Source: CAWGHZ01 sp963822575 (GTDB lineage Bacteria > Pseudomonadota > Alphaproteobacteria > MPNO01 > DASWLB01). From it: DNA of 64,000 bases. Where the stretch lies: NCBI GenBank assembly GCA_963822575.1, contig CAWGHZ010000007.1, positions 124,001 through 188,000 of the forward strand. Reading direction: 5' to 3'. The notes below the pieces were generated by a model. The model worked only from the letters and a program-made list of their open reading frames with translations. It had not been told where the DNA came from and made no database searches. Both the position numbers and the translations under genes were made by a program. This document shows positions 26,676-35,788 of the stretch, piece after piece; within the stretch, counting starts at the first letter, position 1, and each line of letters starts with the position of its first letter.

Positions 26676-28367
26676 ATGGAACGGCCCTGGCTGCGGGACT
26701 ATCCGCCCGGCGTCGCCGCCGAAATCGATCCTTCGCGCTATCCGTCGCTGGTGGCGATGATCGAGGAAAGCTTCAAGGCGCACGCCGCGCGCAAGGCTTG
26801 TGCCTGCATGGGCGGATCGCTGACCTATGCCGAGCTCGATGCCGCCTCGCGCGCGCTCGCCGCCTGGCTGCAAAGCCGCGGGCTGCAACGCGGCGCGCGC
26901 GTCGCCATCATGATGCCGAACGTGCTGCAATATCCGGTGGCGATTGCCGCCATCCTGCGCGCCGGCATGACGGTGGTGAACGTCAACCCGCTGTACAAGC
27001 CGCGCGAGCTGGAATTCCAGCTCAGCGATTCCGGCGCCGAAGCCATTTTGGTGCTGGATAATTTCGCCGCGGTGCTGCAGGCGGCGCTGCCGCGCATCGG
27101 CGTTAGACACATCGTGGTCGCCGGCATGGGCGACATGTTGGGCGGAATAAGAGGCGCCGCCGTCAACGGCGTCGTTCGCCATGTCAAAAAGATGGTGCCC
27201 GCCTATACGCTGCCCGGCGCCGTCAGCTTCAAGACAGCGCTCAAGCAGGCCCGCGCGCTGCCGTTCACGCCGGTCGCCGTCGGGCCCGACGATATCGCTT
27301 TCCTGCAATATACCGGCGGCACCACCGGCGTCGCCAAGGGCGCGATGCTGCTGCACCGTAATCTGGTGGCCAATGTCCTGCAGGTGGAAGCCTGGCACGC
27401 GCCGCTGCTGGCGATGCCGCCGCCGGTCGAGCAGGCGATAATCCTCACCGCGCTGCCGCTCTATCATATCTTCGCGCTGACCGCGTGCTTCCTGTTCGGC
27501 CTGCGCGCCGGCGCACTTTGCCTGTTGATTCCCAATCCGCGCGACATCCCGTCACTCATCAAGGTGCTCGCCAGAAATCAAGTGAACGCCTTTCCGGCGG
27601 TGAACACCTTGTTCAACGCGCTGCTGCACCATTCCGACTTCGGCAAGATCGACTGGCGCATGCTCAAATACGCCGTCGGCGGCGGCATGGCGGTGCAGAA
27701 GTCGGTCGCCGAGGCCTGGCTCAAAGCCAGCGGCCGTCCGATCATCGAGGGCTACGGCCTGTCGGAGACCTCGCCGGTGCTCACCTGCAACCGCGGCGAT
27801 ATCGCGGAATGGACCGGCACCATCGGATTGCCGTTGCCCTCGACCGACATTTCCATCCGCGACGACGCGGGCGAGGAGTTGCCGCCCGGAATGCGCGGCG
27901 AAATCTGCGCGCGCGGACCGCAGGTGATGCCCGGCTATTGGCAGCGTCCCGAGGAGACCGCCAAGGTGATGACCGGCGACGGCTTCTTCCGCACCGGTGA
28001 TATCGGCGTGATGGACGATGCCGGCCGCGTCACGATTGTCGACCGCAAGAAGGACATGATCACCGTCTCCGGCTTCAAGGTGTTTCCCAACGAGGTCGAG
28101 GATTTCGCCATGAGCCACGGCGGCATTCTCGAATGCGCGGTGGTCGGCGTGGCGGACGCTCATTCGGGCGAAGTGCCCAAGCTGTTCGCGGTCAAGAAAA
28201 AGCCCGAGCTTACCGAAGCGGAGCTGCGCGCCTTCCTCGCCAGCGGCCTTGCGCATTATAAGGTGCCGCGGCACATCGAATTCCGCGACGAATTGCCGAA
28301 ATCCAATGTCGGAAAAATCCTGCGCCGCGCGTTGCGCGAAGATATCGAAAAATCGGCTTCAAACTGA
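26676..28367 (+). CDS. Long-chain fatty acid-CoA ligase (FadD-like)
   Basis: The 563-residue adenylate-forming enzyme has the P-loop-like motif YTGGTTGVAKGAML (about residues 212-225), the YGLSETSP block, the FRTGDIGVMDDAGRVTIVDRKKDMI adenylate-binding region and the C-terminal catalytic Lys in PKSNVGKILRRALRE. It activates fatty acids to acyl-CoA for beta-oxidation or lipid synthesis; length and motifs fit FadD. GAGGAG is nine bases before the ATG. The next gene starts five bases after its stop, so it heads a small operon with the DUF924 and DapA-like genes. Confidence 0.9.
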   Translation: MERPWLRDYPPGVAAEIDPSRYPSLVAMIEESFKAHAARKACACMGGSLTYAELDAASRALAAWLQSRGLQRGARVAIMMPNVLQYPVAIAAILRAGMTVVNVNPLYKPRELEFQLSDSGAEAILVLDNFAAVLQAALPRIGVRHIVVAGMGDMLGGIRGAAVNGVVRHVKKMVPAYTLPGAVSFKTALKQARALPFTPVAVGPDDIAFLQYTGGTTGVAKGAMLLHRNLVANVLQVEAWHAPLLAMPPPVEQAIILTALPLYHIFALTACFLFGLRAGALCLLIPNPRDIPSLIKVLARNQVNAFPAVNTLFNALLHHSDFGKIDWRMLKYAVGGGMAVQKSVAEAWLKASGRPIIEGYGLSETSPVLTCNRGDIAEWTGTIGLPLPSTDISIRDDAGEELPPGMRGEICARGPQVMPGYWQRPEETAKVMTGDGFFRTGDIGVMDDAGRVTIVDRKKDMITVSGFKVFPNEVEDFAMSHGGILECAVVGVADAHSGEVPKLFAVKKKPELTEAELRAFLASGLAHYKVPRHIEFRDELPKSNVGKILRRALREDIEKSASN

Positions 28368-28372
28368 TCGCC

Positions 28373-28924
28373 ATGGACACACCTGCCTACAATCCCGCCG
28401 ACATCGTCGCGTTCTGGCGCAGCGTCGGACCGAAGCGCTGGTTTGAGAAGGATGCCGCGCTCGACGAGGACATCAGCCGCCGCTTTCTCGCCGCACATGA
28501 AGCAGCAGCAGCCGGCAAGCTCGCCGGCTGGGAGCAAAGCGCGGAAGGCGCGCTCGCTTTGCTCATCCTGCTCGATCAGTTTCCGCGCAACATGTTTCGT
28601 GGGCAGGCGCGCACCTTTGCTACCGACCTGCTGGCACGCGCCGTCGCCGCCGGTGGCATCGTGCATGGCTTCGACAGCCAGGTGCCGGCGGAGATGCGCG
28701 GCTTCTTCTATCTGCCGTTCATGCATTCGGAGGAGCTTGCCGACCAGGAACGCGCCATCGCGTTTTACAAGGCGGCCGGCGACGCCGACGGATTGAAATG
28801 GGCCGAGCGGCATGCCGACATCATCCGCCGCTTCGGCCGCTTCCCGCATCGCAACGCCGTTCTCGGCCGCCTCACCACGCCGGAGGAGCAGGCCTTCCTC
28901 GACGGCGGCGGTTTCGCGGGCTAG
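28373..28924 (+). CDS. DUF924 family protein
   Basis: The 183-residue protein matches the conserved DUF924 family (TPR-like helical fold): IVAFWRSVGPKRWFEKDAALDEDISRRF at the N-terminus, LALLILLDQFPRNMFRGQ in the middle, and FYLPFMHSEELADQERAI and FPHRNAVLGR toward the end. The function of the family is not established. It is predicted to be cytoplasmic, lies five bases after the acyl-CoA ligase stop and nine bases before the DapA-like gene, and probably shares a transcript with both. Confidence 0.87.
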   Translation: MDTPAYNPADIVAFWRSVGPKRWFEKDAALDEDISRRFLAAHEAAAAGKLAGWEQSAEGALALLILLDQFPRNMFRGQARTFATDLLARAVAAGGIVHGFDSQVPAEMRGFFYLPFMHSEELADQERAIAFYKAAGDADGLKWAERHADIIRRFGRFPHRNAVLGRLTTPEEQAFLDGGGFAG

Positions 28925-28933
28925 TTTGCGGCG

Positions 28934-29821
28934 ATGAGCGACTTCCACGGCGTCTTTCCCTATCTGGTGTCGCCGATCGACAGTGGCGGCCGCATCCTCA
29001 CCGATGTGCTGGGGACGCTTTGCAACGATCTGATCAAGGCCGGCGTGCACGGTCTGACGCCGCTCGGTTCGACCGGCGAGTTCGCTTACCTTTCGCGCGA
29101 GCAACGAAAGACGGTCGTGCACGCGACCATCGAAGCGGCGAACAAGCGCGTGCCGGTCATCGCCGGCGTCGGCTCGACGGCAACCGCGGATGCGGTCGAG
29201 CAGGCCAAGGCCTATCAGAAGCTCGGCGCCGACGGCATTCTCGCCATCCTCGAAGCCTACTTCCCGGTCAAGGACGCGCAGGTCGAATCCTATTTCCGCG
29301 CCATCGCCGACGCCGTCGATATTCCGGTGGTGATCTACACCAACCCGCAATTCCAGCGCAGCGACCTGACGCTCGACGTCATCGCGCGGCTCCGTGAGCA
29401 CCCGCGCATCGGCTACATCAAGGATGCCTCGACCAATACCGGGCGGCTGCTCTCGGTCATGAACCGTGCCCCGGACATGAAAGTGTTTTCCGCTTCCGCG
29501 CATATTCCGGCGGCGGTGATGCTGATCGGCGGCGTCGGCTGGATGGCGGGTCCTGCCTGCATCGTGCCGCGGCAGAGCGTGAAGCTTTACGATCTATGCC
29601 GCGCCGGACAATGGCGCGAGGCCATGACGCTGCAACGCGACTTGTGGCGCATCAACGAGGCCTTCGCGCGCTTTAATCTCGCCGCCTGCATCAAGGCCGG
29701 CTTGCAGATCCAGGGCTACGCGGTCGGCGATCCGGTGCCGCCGCAGGCGGCGCTCAGCGCCGAAGAGCGCAAGCAGGTGGAGACGATTCTGGCCGACGTG
29801 GCGATACTGGAAACGGCCTGA
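28934..29821 (+). CDS. Dihydrodipicolinate synthase family protein (DapA-like aldolase)
   Basis: The 295-residue TIM-barrel protein has the GSTGEF motif (residues 39-44), the Tyr-containing VVIYTNPQF where canonical DapA has YN-x-P, and the Schiff-base Lys in GYIKDAST. It belongs to the NAL/DapA superfamily, whose members condense or cleave pyruvate or related keto acids. The altered motif and operon context (acyl-CoA ligase, DUF924) argue against a housekeeping role in lysine synthesis. Predicted cytoplasmic. The substrate is not known. Length is normal. Confidence 0.85.
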   Translation: MSDFHGVFPYLVSPIDSGGRILTDVLGTLCNDLIKAGVHGLTPLGSTGEFAYLSREQRKTVVHATIEAANKRVPVIAGVGSTATADAVEQAKAYQKLGADGILAILEAYFPVKDAQVESYFRAIADAVDIPVVIYTNPQFQRSDLTLDVIARLREHPRIGYIKDASTNTGRLLSVMNRAPDMKVFSASAHIPAAVMLIGGVGWMAGPACIVPRQSVKLYDLCRAGQWREAMTLQRDLWRINEAFARFNLAACIKAGLQIQGYAVGDPVPPQAALSAEERKQVETILADVAILETA

Positions 29822-29873
29822 TACAGGCGCAAAACCCCGCGCCCACCGAATGTTAACGCTTCCTTGCTAAGCG

Positions 29874-31316
29874 ATGCCAATGGCTTTGCCGTCGCCCGCA
29901 CCCCGGTCGTCGCCGGCGCGGAGGGAACCCGTGTCGCTGACCGGCTCCGAAAGCGTAACGCCCGCACCGCCGCCATCGATCGGCGGCGCGATCGCGCGCG
30001 TGAAGGCGATCCTCGGCGATCGCACCGACAGCCGGCTGGCGCAAATGGTTGCCGGCAAGGTCTTCCTCGTCCGCGTCGGCAGCGCGCTGTTTGCGCTCAT
30101 CTCGCAGGTGCTGTTGGCGCGCTGGATGGGCCGCACCGAATTCGGCATCTTTATCTATGCCTGGACTTGGGTGCTGATGATCGGCCCGCTTGCCGATGCC
30201 GGTCTGTCGTCGGGCGCGCGGCGCTTCATTCCGGAATATGTCGAGCTGAAAGCCTTCGACCGGCTGCGCGGATTCCTGTCGGGCAGCCGGTGGTTCGCTT
30301 TCAGCGTGGCGAGCGCCGTCGGCTTGATCGGCATCGGAATCGTCACGCTGATCTCGCCCTGGATGAGCACATTTGTGGTGGTGCCGCTCTATCTGACGTG
30401 CCTTGCCATTCCCGCTTGCGGGCTCGCGTCGGTGCAGACCGGGATCGCACAATCCTACGACTGGCCCAACCTCGCATTTGTGCCGTTCTACATCGTGCGC
30501 CAAGTCGGCATCACGGTGCTGGTCGGCGCGGCTTATATATTCGGCGCCCCGACCGATGCGGTGATGGCGATGGTCGTTGCCGTCATCGCCACCTGGGCGG
30601 TGACCGGCGGCCAGGCGCTCGTGCTCAACCGCCGCCTCAAGCAGAAAGTCGAAGCCGGCCCCAAGCACTACGAAATCAAGACATGGCTGGCGACCTCGCT
30701 GCCGATCTTCGTGTCCGAGAGCTTTTATCTGCTGCTCACTTATGTCGACATCCTGACGCTCGAGCATCTGGGCTCGCCCGGCGACGTCGCGGTCTATTAT
30801 GCCGGCGTGCGGCTCTTGGCGATTGTCGCCTTCGTCTATTTCGCCATTTCCAGCGCCACCACCCACAAGTTCACCGAGTACTACGTCACCGGCGACACAA
30901 CGCGGCTCGCTTCGTTTTTCGCCGAGACCGTCCGTTGGACGTTCTGGCCGTCGCTTGCGGTATGCGCGGTGATGCTGCTGTTCGGGCGCCCCTTGCTCGG
31001 CCTGTTCGGCGCCGGCTTCGAAAGCGGTTATCCGGTGATGTTCATTCTGGCCGCCGGCATGCTGGCACGCGCCGCCGTGGGTCCCGCCGAACGGCTGCTC
31101 AACATGCTGGGCCAGCGCAAGCAGTGCGCCACGGTCTACGCCGTCGCCTTCGCCATCAACCTCACGCTCTGCGTGATCCTGATCCCGCGCCTGGGCATCG
31201 AGGGCGCGGCGTCGGCGACCGCGACCGCAATGATCGCCGAGTTGATCATGCTGTATGTCGTCGCCAGGCGCCGCCTCGGCTTCCACGTCTTCATCATGGG
31301 CGGCGCGCGAACTTAG
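29874..31316 (+). CDS. Polysaccharide/LPS flippase family membrane protein
   Basis: The 480-residue protein has a long Pro/Ser-rich cytoplasmic N-terminus of about 50 residues, then 12-14 transmembrane helices of the MATE/MVF-like polysaccharide transporter superfamily. The first helix pair contains the typical FALISQVLLARWMGRTEFGIF; another marker is ETVRWTFWPSLAVCAVMLLFGRPLLGLFG. Such proteins flip lipid-linked oligosaccharide units across the inner membrane. No glycosyltransferase is adjacent, so it is isolated from its polysaccharide locus. Translation may start at 29874, at the ATG at 29880 or at the GTG at 29931; no clear ribosome-binding site decides this. Confidence 0.82.
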   Translation: MPMALPSPAPRSSPARREPVSLTGSESVTPAPPPSIGGAIARVKAILGDRTDSRLAQMVAGKVFLVRVGSALFALISQVLLARWMGRTEFGIFIYAWTWVLMIGPLADAGLSSGARRFIPEYVELKAFDRLRGFLSGSRWFAFSVASAVGLIGIGIVTLISPWMSTFVVVPLYLTCLAIPACGLASVQTGIAQSYDWPNLAFVPFYIVRQVGITVLVGAAYIFGAPTDAVMAMVVAVIATWAVTGGQALVLNRRLKQKVEAGPKHYEIKTWLATSLPIFVSESFYLLLTYVDILTLEHLGSPGDVAVYYAGVRLLAIVAFVYFAISSATTHKFTEYYVTGDTTRLASFFAETVRWTFWPSLAVCAVMLLFGRPLLGLFGAGFESGYPVMFILAAGMLARAAVGPAERLLNMLGQRKQCATVYAVAFAINLTLCVILIPRLGIEGAASATATAMIAELIMLYVVARRRLGFHVFIMGGART

Positions 31317-31366
31317 CCTAGGGCGTGTACTCATAAAACACGCCGTGCAGTATGTCCGCTATTCCC

Positions 31367-32593
31367 GGTGGTCTCAATTGATCGACGCAACACTTTATCT
31401 TTGAGGGAAAAGATGGGGTGTAGCGATGGATCAGGGTTTTCGTCGCGGGTTCACTGCGGCAGAGAAGAGTGAGTTGTGGGATCGCTGGCAGCGGGGAGAG
31501 TCACTCAAGGCGATTGGGCGAGCGTTTGGCAAGCCATCATCGTCTATTTATTACCAAGTGGCTCCGCACGGTGGGATTCGCCCTTTACCCCGGCGTCGCT
31601 CACGATTGGCGCTGACGCTCGCCGAACGCGAGGAAATATCCAGAGGCATTGCGGCGCATCAATCGGCACGATCGATGGCCCGATTGCTGGGCCGCTCGGC
31701 CTCGACGGTGAGCCGCGAGCTCAGCCGCAATGGCGGCTATGATGGATACCGGGCTGCATTGGCTGATGAGACAGCCTGGGCCCGAGCTCGTCGCCCGAAG
31801 CGTTGTAAGCTGGCGAACAGTGCGCGGCTACGACAGGCAGTGGCGAGCAAGCTGAGATTGAACTGGTCGCCCGAGCAGGTCGCCGGCTGGCTGAAGAGAG
31901 CCCACCCTGGCGATGAGAGTTATCACGTGTCCCACGAGACGATCTATCGCAGTCTGTTTGTTCAAGCCCGCGGGGTGCTTAAGAAGGAGCTGCTCGGCTA
32001 TCTTCGATCGAGGCGGACCATCCGCCGATCGAAACAGGCGGGCCTCAATGGCGATGGACGGGGGCAGATCAGGGACATCGTCTCAATCCGTCAGCGACCG
32101 GCAGTGGTTGAAGATCGGGCGGTCCCTGGTCATTGGGAAGGCGATCTCCTGACCGGGTCAAAGAACAGCTACATCGCGACCTTGGTCGAACGCCATACGC
32201 GTTACGTGATGCTGGCAAAGGTGGCCAACAAGGACACCCAGACGGTCATCTCCGCGCTCATCAAGCAGGCCAGGAAGCTACCGAGTGAGCTGTATAAGTC
32301 GCTGACCTGGGATCGGGGCAAGGAGCTGACCGATCATCGACGATTTACGCTGGCGACCAACATCGACGTTTACTTTTGCGATCCGCAAAGTCCCTGGCAA
32401 CGCGGTTCCAATGAGAACACTAATGGTCTGCTGCGACAGTACTTTCCGAAGGGAACTGACCTATCGGTGCACTCGCAAGCTTATCTGAACAAAGTGGCGC
32501 GTCAGCTCAACGAGCGACCGCGGGAGACCTTGCAATTTGAAACCCCAGCAGAGAGATTTAATACCTGTGTTGCGTCGATCGGTTGAGCTGGCT
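31367..32593 (+). mobile_element. IS30-family insertion sequence
   Basis: A complete element of about 1,227 bases with one transposase gene. Imperfect 25-base terminal inverted repeats lie at 31367-31391 and 32569-32593; twelve bases next to the interior (gatcgacgcaac) match exactly, and ctcaa also matches. The bases ccc flank both ends (31364-31366 and 32594-32596) and fit the 2-3 base target duplication of IS30. Outside these, tgtccgctatt (31353-31363) and aataacggaca (32597-32607) are near-perfect complements, so the element sits in the centre of a palindrome. The right repeat overlaps the transposase stop codon. The element looks intact and may be active. Confidence 0.85.
31426..32586 (+). 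CDS. IS30-family transposase
   Basis: The 386-residue DDE transposase has an N-terminal helix-turn-helix pair (FTAAEKSELWDRWQRGESLKAIGRAFGKPSSSIYYQV and LTLAEREEISRGIAAHQSARSMARLLGRSASTVSRELSRNG) and the catalytic core of IS30 enzymes. The first Asp is in GHWEGDLLTG, the second in TWDRGKEL, and the Glu in QRGSNENTNGLLRQYFPKG. All three catalytic residues are present and the length is normal, so it is probably functional. Its base composition is less GC-rich than the neighbours, consistent with recent arrival. The stop codon lies within the right inverted repeat. Confidence 0.95.
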   Translation: MDQGFRRGFTAAEKSELWDRWQRGESLKAIGRAFGKPSSSIYYQVAPHGGIRPLPRRRSRLALTLAEREEISRGIAAHQSARSMARLLGRSASTVSRELSRNGGYDGYRAALADETAWARARRPKRCKLANSARLRQAVASKLRLNWSPEQVAGWLKRAHPGDESYHVSHETIYRSLFVQARGVLKKELLGYLRSRRTIRRSKQAGLNGDGRGQIRDIVSIRQRPAVVEDRAVPGHWEGDLLTGSKNSYIATLVERHTRYVMLAKVANKDTQTVISALIKQARKLPSELYKSLTWDRGKELTDHRRFTLATNIDVYFCDPQSPWQRGSNENTNGLLRQYFPKGTDLSVHSQAYLNKVARQLNERPRETLQFETPAERFNTCVASIG

Positions 32594-32625
32594 CCCAATA
32601 ACGGACAAATTGTTGCGCTGCCGCG

Positions 32626-32655
32626 AATGTCCGCTAAGTGCCAATAGCGGCCAAC
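32626..32655. repeat. Short palindromic repeat (tgtccgct type)
   Basis: The sequence gaatgtccgctaagtgcc-aatagcggccaacg contains the inverted pair ccgcta (32631-32636) and tagcgg (32645-32650). A related copy, atgtccgctttggtcc-aatagccgacat, is at 33835-33862, and the same core tgtccgctatt forms the target palindrome of the IS30 element at 31353. The family is widely dispersed in Bradyrhizobium-like genomes and often gives short shadow ORFs with a YWTKADI or FGGKADI peptide. Confidence 0.55.
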
Positions 32656-32730
32656 GCACCGCGGTAAATAGCTGCCTATTTGACCGTCTGGTCGGCGATG
32701 ACGGAGGACCTCACAGCACCGAGGTCGATC

Positions 32731-33567
32731 TCATCCGCCGAACTTGTAGCTCAGTCCGAGACGGACGATATGCGCAGTGAGATCAGATGATGTTATCAGT
32801 TGGCTACTGGCGCCGGCACATGCCGCGCAAGTTACGGCCAATGACGACGACACATTTCCAAAATCGACATAGAGATACTCCACCTTGGCCGTCCAGTTGC
32901 TCACCAGCATCCACTCGACGCCCCCGCCAAGGGTCCAGCCGACTTTCGTAACGGAATTGCTACCAGCACCCGAGCCTGCACCAGGAGCATTGGTATCGCT
33001 AAACGCGTTGGCGACTTTGATCTCTGTCAGAGCCAATCCGCCCGTCCCGTAAATCAGCATACCGGGCGTCGCCATCCAACCCAACCGTCCTCGTGCCGTA
33101 AAAAGCCAGTCGGTTCCGACCGACGAACTGGTCGTAAAGGGTACACCTGGTGCGGCGACCAAATACGCTGAAGTCCCAGCTCTGGAATTTTTCAAGCTGA
33201 AGGCACCAAAATCCAGCTCGGCGCCGTAGACCAATTGACCGGCCTGCCAATTGTATCCAGCTTGTATTCCACCGGTGACACCTTTGGGCGACAGCGATCC
33301 CGTGCCACTGGCCTGGACCACCGCTTGATTTCCGCAAGCAAAGTAAAAAGGCACAAAGGTTCCGCATGCCGCACTGGTAACCGCATCGGAGTGGCCCCAG
33401 GCATATCCAAGGTTGGCGCCGACATAAAACCCGGTCCAGTTCTGGACAATCGTCGGCGGCGCCACGGCGTGCACCGGCGCTTTGACGGGCATATCTGCGG
33501 CGAAAACGACCTGTGAAGCGCCAAGATAGAGCGCCGCCACAAGCAAACTTGCGACCCGAATGCGCAA
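32731..33567 (-). CDS. Outer-membrane beta-barrel protein (Omp25/Opa-like porin family)
   Basis: The 278-residue product has a signal peptide (LLVAALYLGASQVVFAA, cleavage after FAA) and then the family start NWTGFYVGANLGYAWG. Repeated strands follow with GGIQAGYNWQAGQLVYGAELDF, VGWTLGGGVEWMLVSNWTAKVEYLYVDFG, and the barrel end HIVRLGLSYKFGG. It is the same family as the gene at 3945-4721. The start appears to be a TTG at 33567 with AAAAGGGGA about ten bases upstream; an ATG five bases further upstream is out of frame, so an indel at the start is possible. It is more AT-rich than most neighbours. Confidence 0.82.
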   Translation of the reverse strand: MRIRVASLLVAALYLGASQVVFAADMPVKAPVHAVAPPTIVQNWTGFYVGANLGYAWGHSDAVTSAACGTFVPFYFACGNQAVVQASGTGSLSPKGVTGGIQAGYNWQAGQLVYGAELDFGAFSLKNSRAGTSAYLVAAPGVPFTTSSSVGTDWLFTARGRLGWMATPGMLIYGTGGLALTEIKVANAFSDTNAPGAGSGAGSNSVTKVGWTLGGGVEWMLVSNWTAKVEYLYVDFGNVSSSLAVTCAACAGASSQLITSSDLTAHIVRLGLSYKFGG

Positions 33568-33916
33568 TTCATATTCCCCTTTTATTGTTCAAGTGCAGCT
33601 TATCGATTCTGAGTTGCAGTGCAATCTCACTTCGCGTCGAAGACCCGAAAATTTTTTGGCTTCTAGAGCGAAACGGGGGCACCCCGTAACCGTTTGGCAA
33701 CGATCAAGTGCTTCACACAAATAGCCATCTGACTGAAGTCGGCTGAAACCGACTTCGCTACCGCAACATACGATGCTGGCCGATGTCTCAGTCGGGTCAA
33801 AAGCCGACAAACCATCTCGCGCCAAAATTCAGCGATGTCCGCTTTGGTCCAATAGCCGACATTCGTTGGCGGCTCGTGCAGGTCGGCTTTTGGCTGAGCG
33901 TTTATGAGTCCACGCC
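33568..33916. other. Gene-free 349-base stretch with small palindromes
   Basis: No convincing gene is present. The stretch is AT-richer than its surroundings next to the porin start and then carries two palindromic repeats: gaagtcgg-ctgaaa-ccgacttc at 33735-33756 and a tgtccgct-type copy at 33835-33862. The promoter of the porin should lie in the first part. I see no RNA gene or riboswitch. Confidence 0.6.
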
Positions 33917-35512
33917 CTAGGCTTTTTCGCGCAACAGACGCCGGATCACTTTCCCCGTCGTGGTCATCGGCATGGCGTCGATGAAGGCGACCTCGCGCGG
34001 ATATTCGTGGCCGGACAGCCGCGTCTTGACGAACGACTGGATGTCGGCGGCGAGCGCGTCGGTGCCCGCCTGGCCGTCTTTGAGCACGATGAAGGCTTTG
34101 ACAATCTCGCCGCGCACGGAATCGGGCTTGCCGACCACGGCGGCGAGCGCCACCGCCGGATGGCGGATCAGGCAATCCTCGATCTCGCCGGGGCCGATGC
34201 GAAAGCCGGATGAACTGATGACATCGTCGTCGCGGCCGACGAAAGTGACATAGTCGTCTTCGTCCACCACGCCCTGGTCGCCGGTCACCATCCAGTCGCC
34301 GATGAATTTTTCTCGCGTCGCTTCCGGCCGTCCCCAATATTCCAGGAACATCACCGGATCGGGACGCTTGACCGCGATCTGGCCGATCTCGCCGGCTTCG
34401 AGAACTTGTCCGTCGCGGCCGATCACCGCGACTTCGTGGCCGGGCACCGGCTTGCCGATGGCGCCGGGTTTGAACGCGCCGAGCTGGGCGCAGGAGCCGA
34501 GCACCAGATTGCATTCGGTCTGTCCATAAAACTCGTTGATGGTGAGGCCGAAGGCGGCCTTGCCCCATTCCAGCGCTTCGACGCCGAGCGACTCGCCGCC
34601 GGAGGCAAGCGTCCGCAATTTGAAATCGAAGCGGCCGCGCGGGCTTTTAACCGCGCGCATCATACGCAGCGCGGTCGGCGGAATGAACGCGTTACGCACC
34701 TTCGCCTTTTCCATCAGCGCAAAGGCTTCCTCGGGATCGAACTTGTCGACCTTGCGCGCCACCACCGCGACGCCGTGATGCAAGGATGGCAGCAGCACAT
34801 CGAGCAGGCCGCCGGCCCAGGCCCAATCGGCAGGCGTCCAGAAACGGTCGCCGTCTTGCGGGAACGGATAATGCGGCAGCTCGGCGCCGGGCATGTGGCC
34901 GAGCAGCACGCGATGGGCATGCAGCGCGCCTTTCGGCTGCCCCGTGGTGCCGGAAGTGTAGATCATCATCGCCGCATCGTCGGGGCCGGTGTCGACGGGC
35001 GCAAAATCGCCCGAGGCGCGCGACAACAGATCGGGAAGATTGCCGTCGAGCGACAGCACGCACGAAAGATCGGGCACCTCGCCGCGGACTTCTTCGAGCT
35101 TGCCGGCGCCTTGCGCATTGGTGATGAGCGCCTTGGCGCCGGAATTCTGCAGGCGATAGGACAGCGCGTCGGTGCCGAACAGCACCGCGATCGGCAGCGC
35201 CACGGCGCCGAGCTTGTAGATCGCGACATGGGCGGCGGCGACTTCCGGCGCCTGCGGCAGGAAGATGGCGACGCGGTCGCCGCGCGCAACGCCGTGCGCG
35301 CGCAGCACATTGGCGAGCCGGTTCGACACGTCGCGCAAATGCCCGAAGCTGATGGCGTCTTCGCGCCCGTCCGGATGCACATGCAGGATCGCGAGCCGCT
35401 CGGGGTCGCGCGCCGCCCAGCGGTCGCAGACGTCGACGCCGATATTGTAACGCGCCGGGATGTTCCAGCGGAATTGGCGGTAGAGATCGTCGTAATTTCG
35501 AATACCCGGCAT
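33917..35512 (-). CDS. Acyl-CoA synthetase (medium-chain/acetate-type AMP-dependent ligase)
   Basis: The 531-residue adenylate-forming enzyme has the nucleotide-binding YTSGTTGQPKGALHAH, the downstream NEFYGQTECNLVLGSCA, the VTGDQGVVDEDDYVTFVGRDDDVISSSGFRIGPGEIED block and the catalytic Lys in TTTGKVIRRLLREK. It resembles the acetyl-/medium-chain acyl-CoA synthetases rather than FadD. The ATG at 35512 (MPGIRNYDDLYRQFRWNIP) is chosen because upstream sequence in the same frame runs through a palindromic repeat. A likely substrate is a short- or medium-chain carboxylate. No operon partner is apparent. Confidence 0.88.
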   Translation of the reverse strand: MPGIRNYDDLYRQFRWNIPARYNIGVDVCDRWAARDPERLAILHVHPDGREDAISFGHLRDVSNRLANVLRAHGVARGDRVAIFLPQAPEVAAAHVAIYKLGAVALPIAVLFGTDALSYRLQNSGAKALITNAQGAGKLEEVRGEVPDLSCVLSLDGNLPDLLSRASGDFAPVDTGPDDAAMMIYTSGTTGQPKGALHAHRVLLGHMPGAELPHYPFPQDGDRFWTPADWAWAGGLLDVLLPSLHHGVAVVARKVDKFDPEEAFALMEKAKVRNAFIPPTALRMMRAVKSPRGRFDFKLRTLASGGESLGVEALEWGKAAFGLTINEFYGQTECNLVLGSCAQLGAFKPGAIGKPVPGHEVAVIGRDGQVLEAGEIGQIAVKRPDPVMFLEYWGRPEATREKFIGDWMVTGDQGVVDEDDYVTFVGRDDDVISSSGFRIGPGEIEDCLIRHPAVALAAVVGKPDSVRGEIVKAFIVLKDGQAGTDALAADIQSFVKTRLSGHEYPREVAFIDAMPMTTTGKVIRRLLREKA

Positions 35513-35555
35513 GGCGCGCGAAACTAATCTCGTATGGACGCGAGGTCTAGCGTTG

Positions 35556-35659
35556 CTGTCGTCCCGGGCGAGCGCGCCAGCGCGAGGCCCGGGATCCATA
35601 CGCCGCAGTCTCTCGATAAGGCTGCGGCGTATAGGTCCCCGCCTGCGCGGGGACGACAG
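35556..35659. repeat. Compound extragenic palindrome
   Basis: The outer arms ctgtcgtccc (35556-35565) and gggacgacag (35650-35659) are complementary. Three inner hairpins follow: cccggg...cccggg, tacgccgcag...ctgcggcgta and gtccccg...cggggac. The element lies between the divergent acyl-CoA synthetase and DUF347 genes and has the same architecture (mirrored hairpins with gtc/gac edges) as the one at 6564-6645, but a different sequence. Related half-copies appear near 40850-40876 and 41385-41415. Confidence 0.72.
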
Positions 35660-35788
35660 CCGAGATTTTCCGCGCGCATTCATTCATTTATTTTTGTGAA
35701 AAGCCAACGCCGCCGCCCGACACAAAACCGCCGCTTCGTTGGCGTCTATCGGTGCCGGGGCGATGCGATTCATCCGGATGCCGATTTG

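Noticed and set aside
29864..31321. Long Arg-rich frames overlapping the flippase on both strands
   Set aside because: Their Arg/His/Ala composition is that of shadow frames in GC-rich DNA; the hydrophobic flippase frame is clearly the real one.
33663..33916. Short peptide NVGYWTKADIAEFW as part of a gene
   Set aside because: It is the translation of a dispersed extragenic repeat (33835-33862) and has no start or conserved context.
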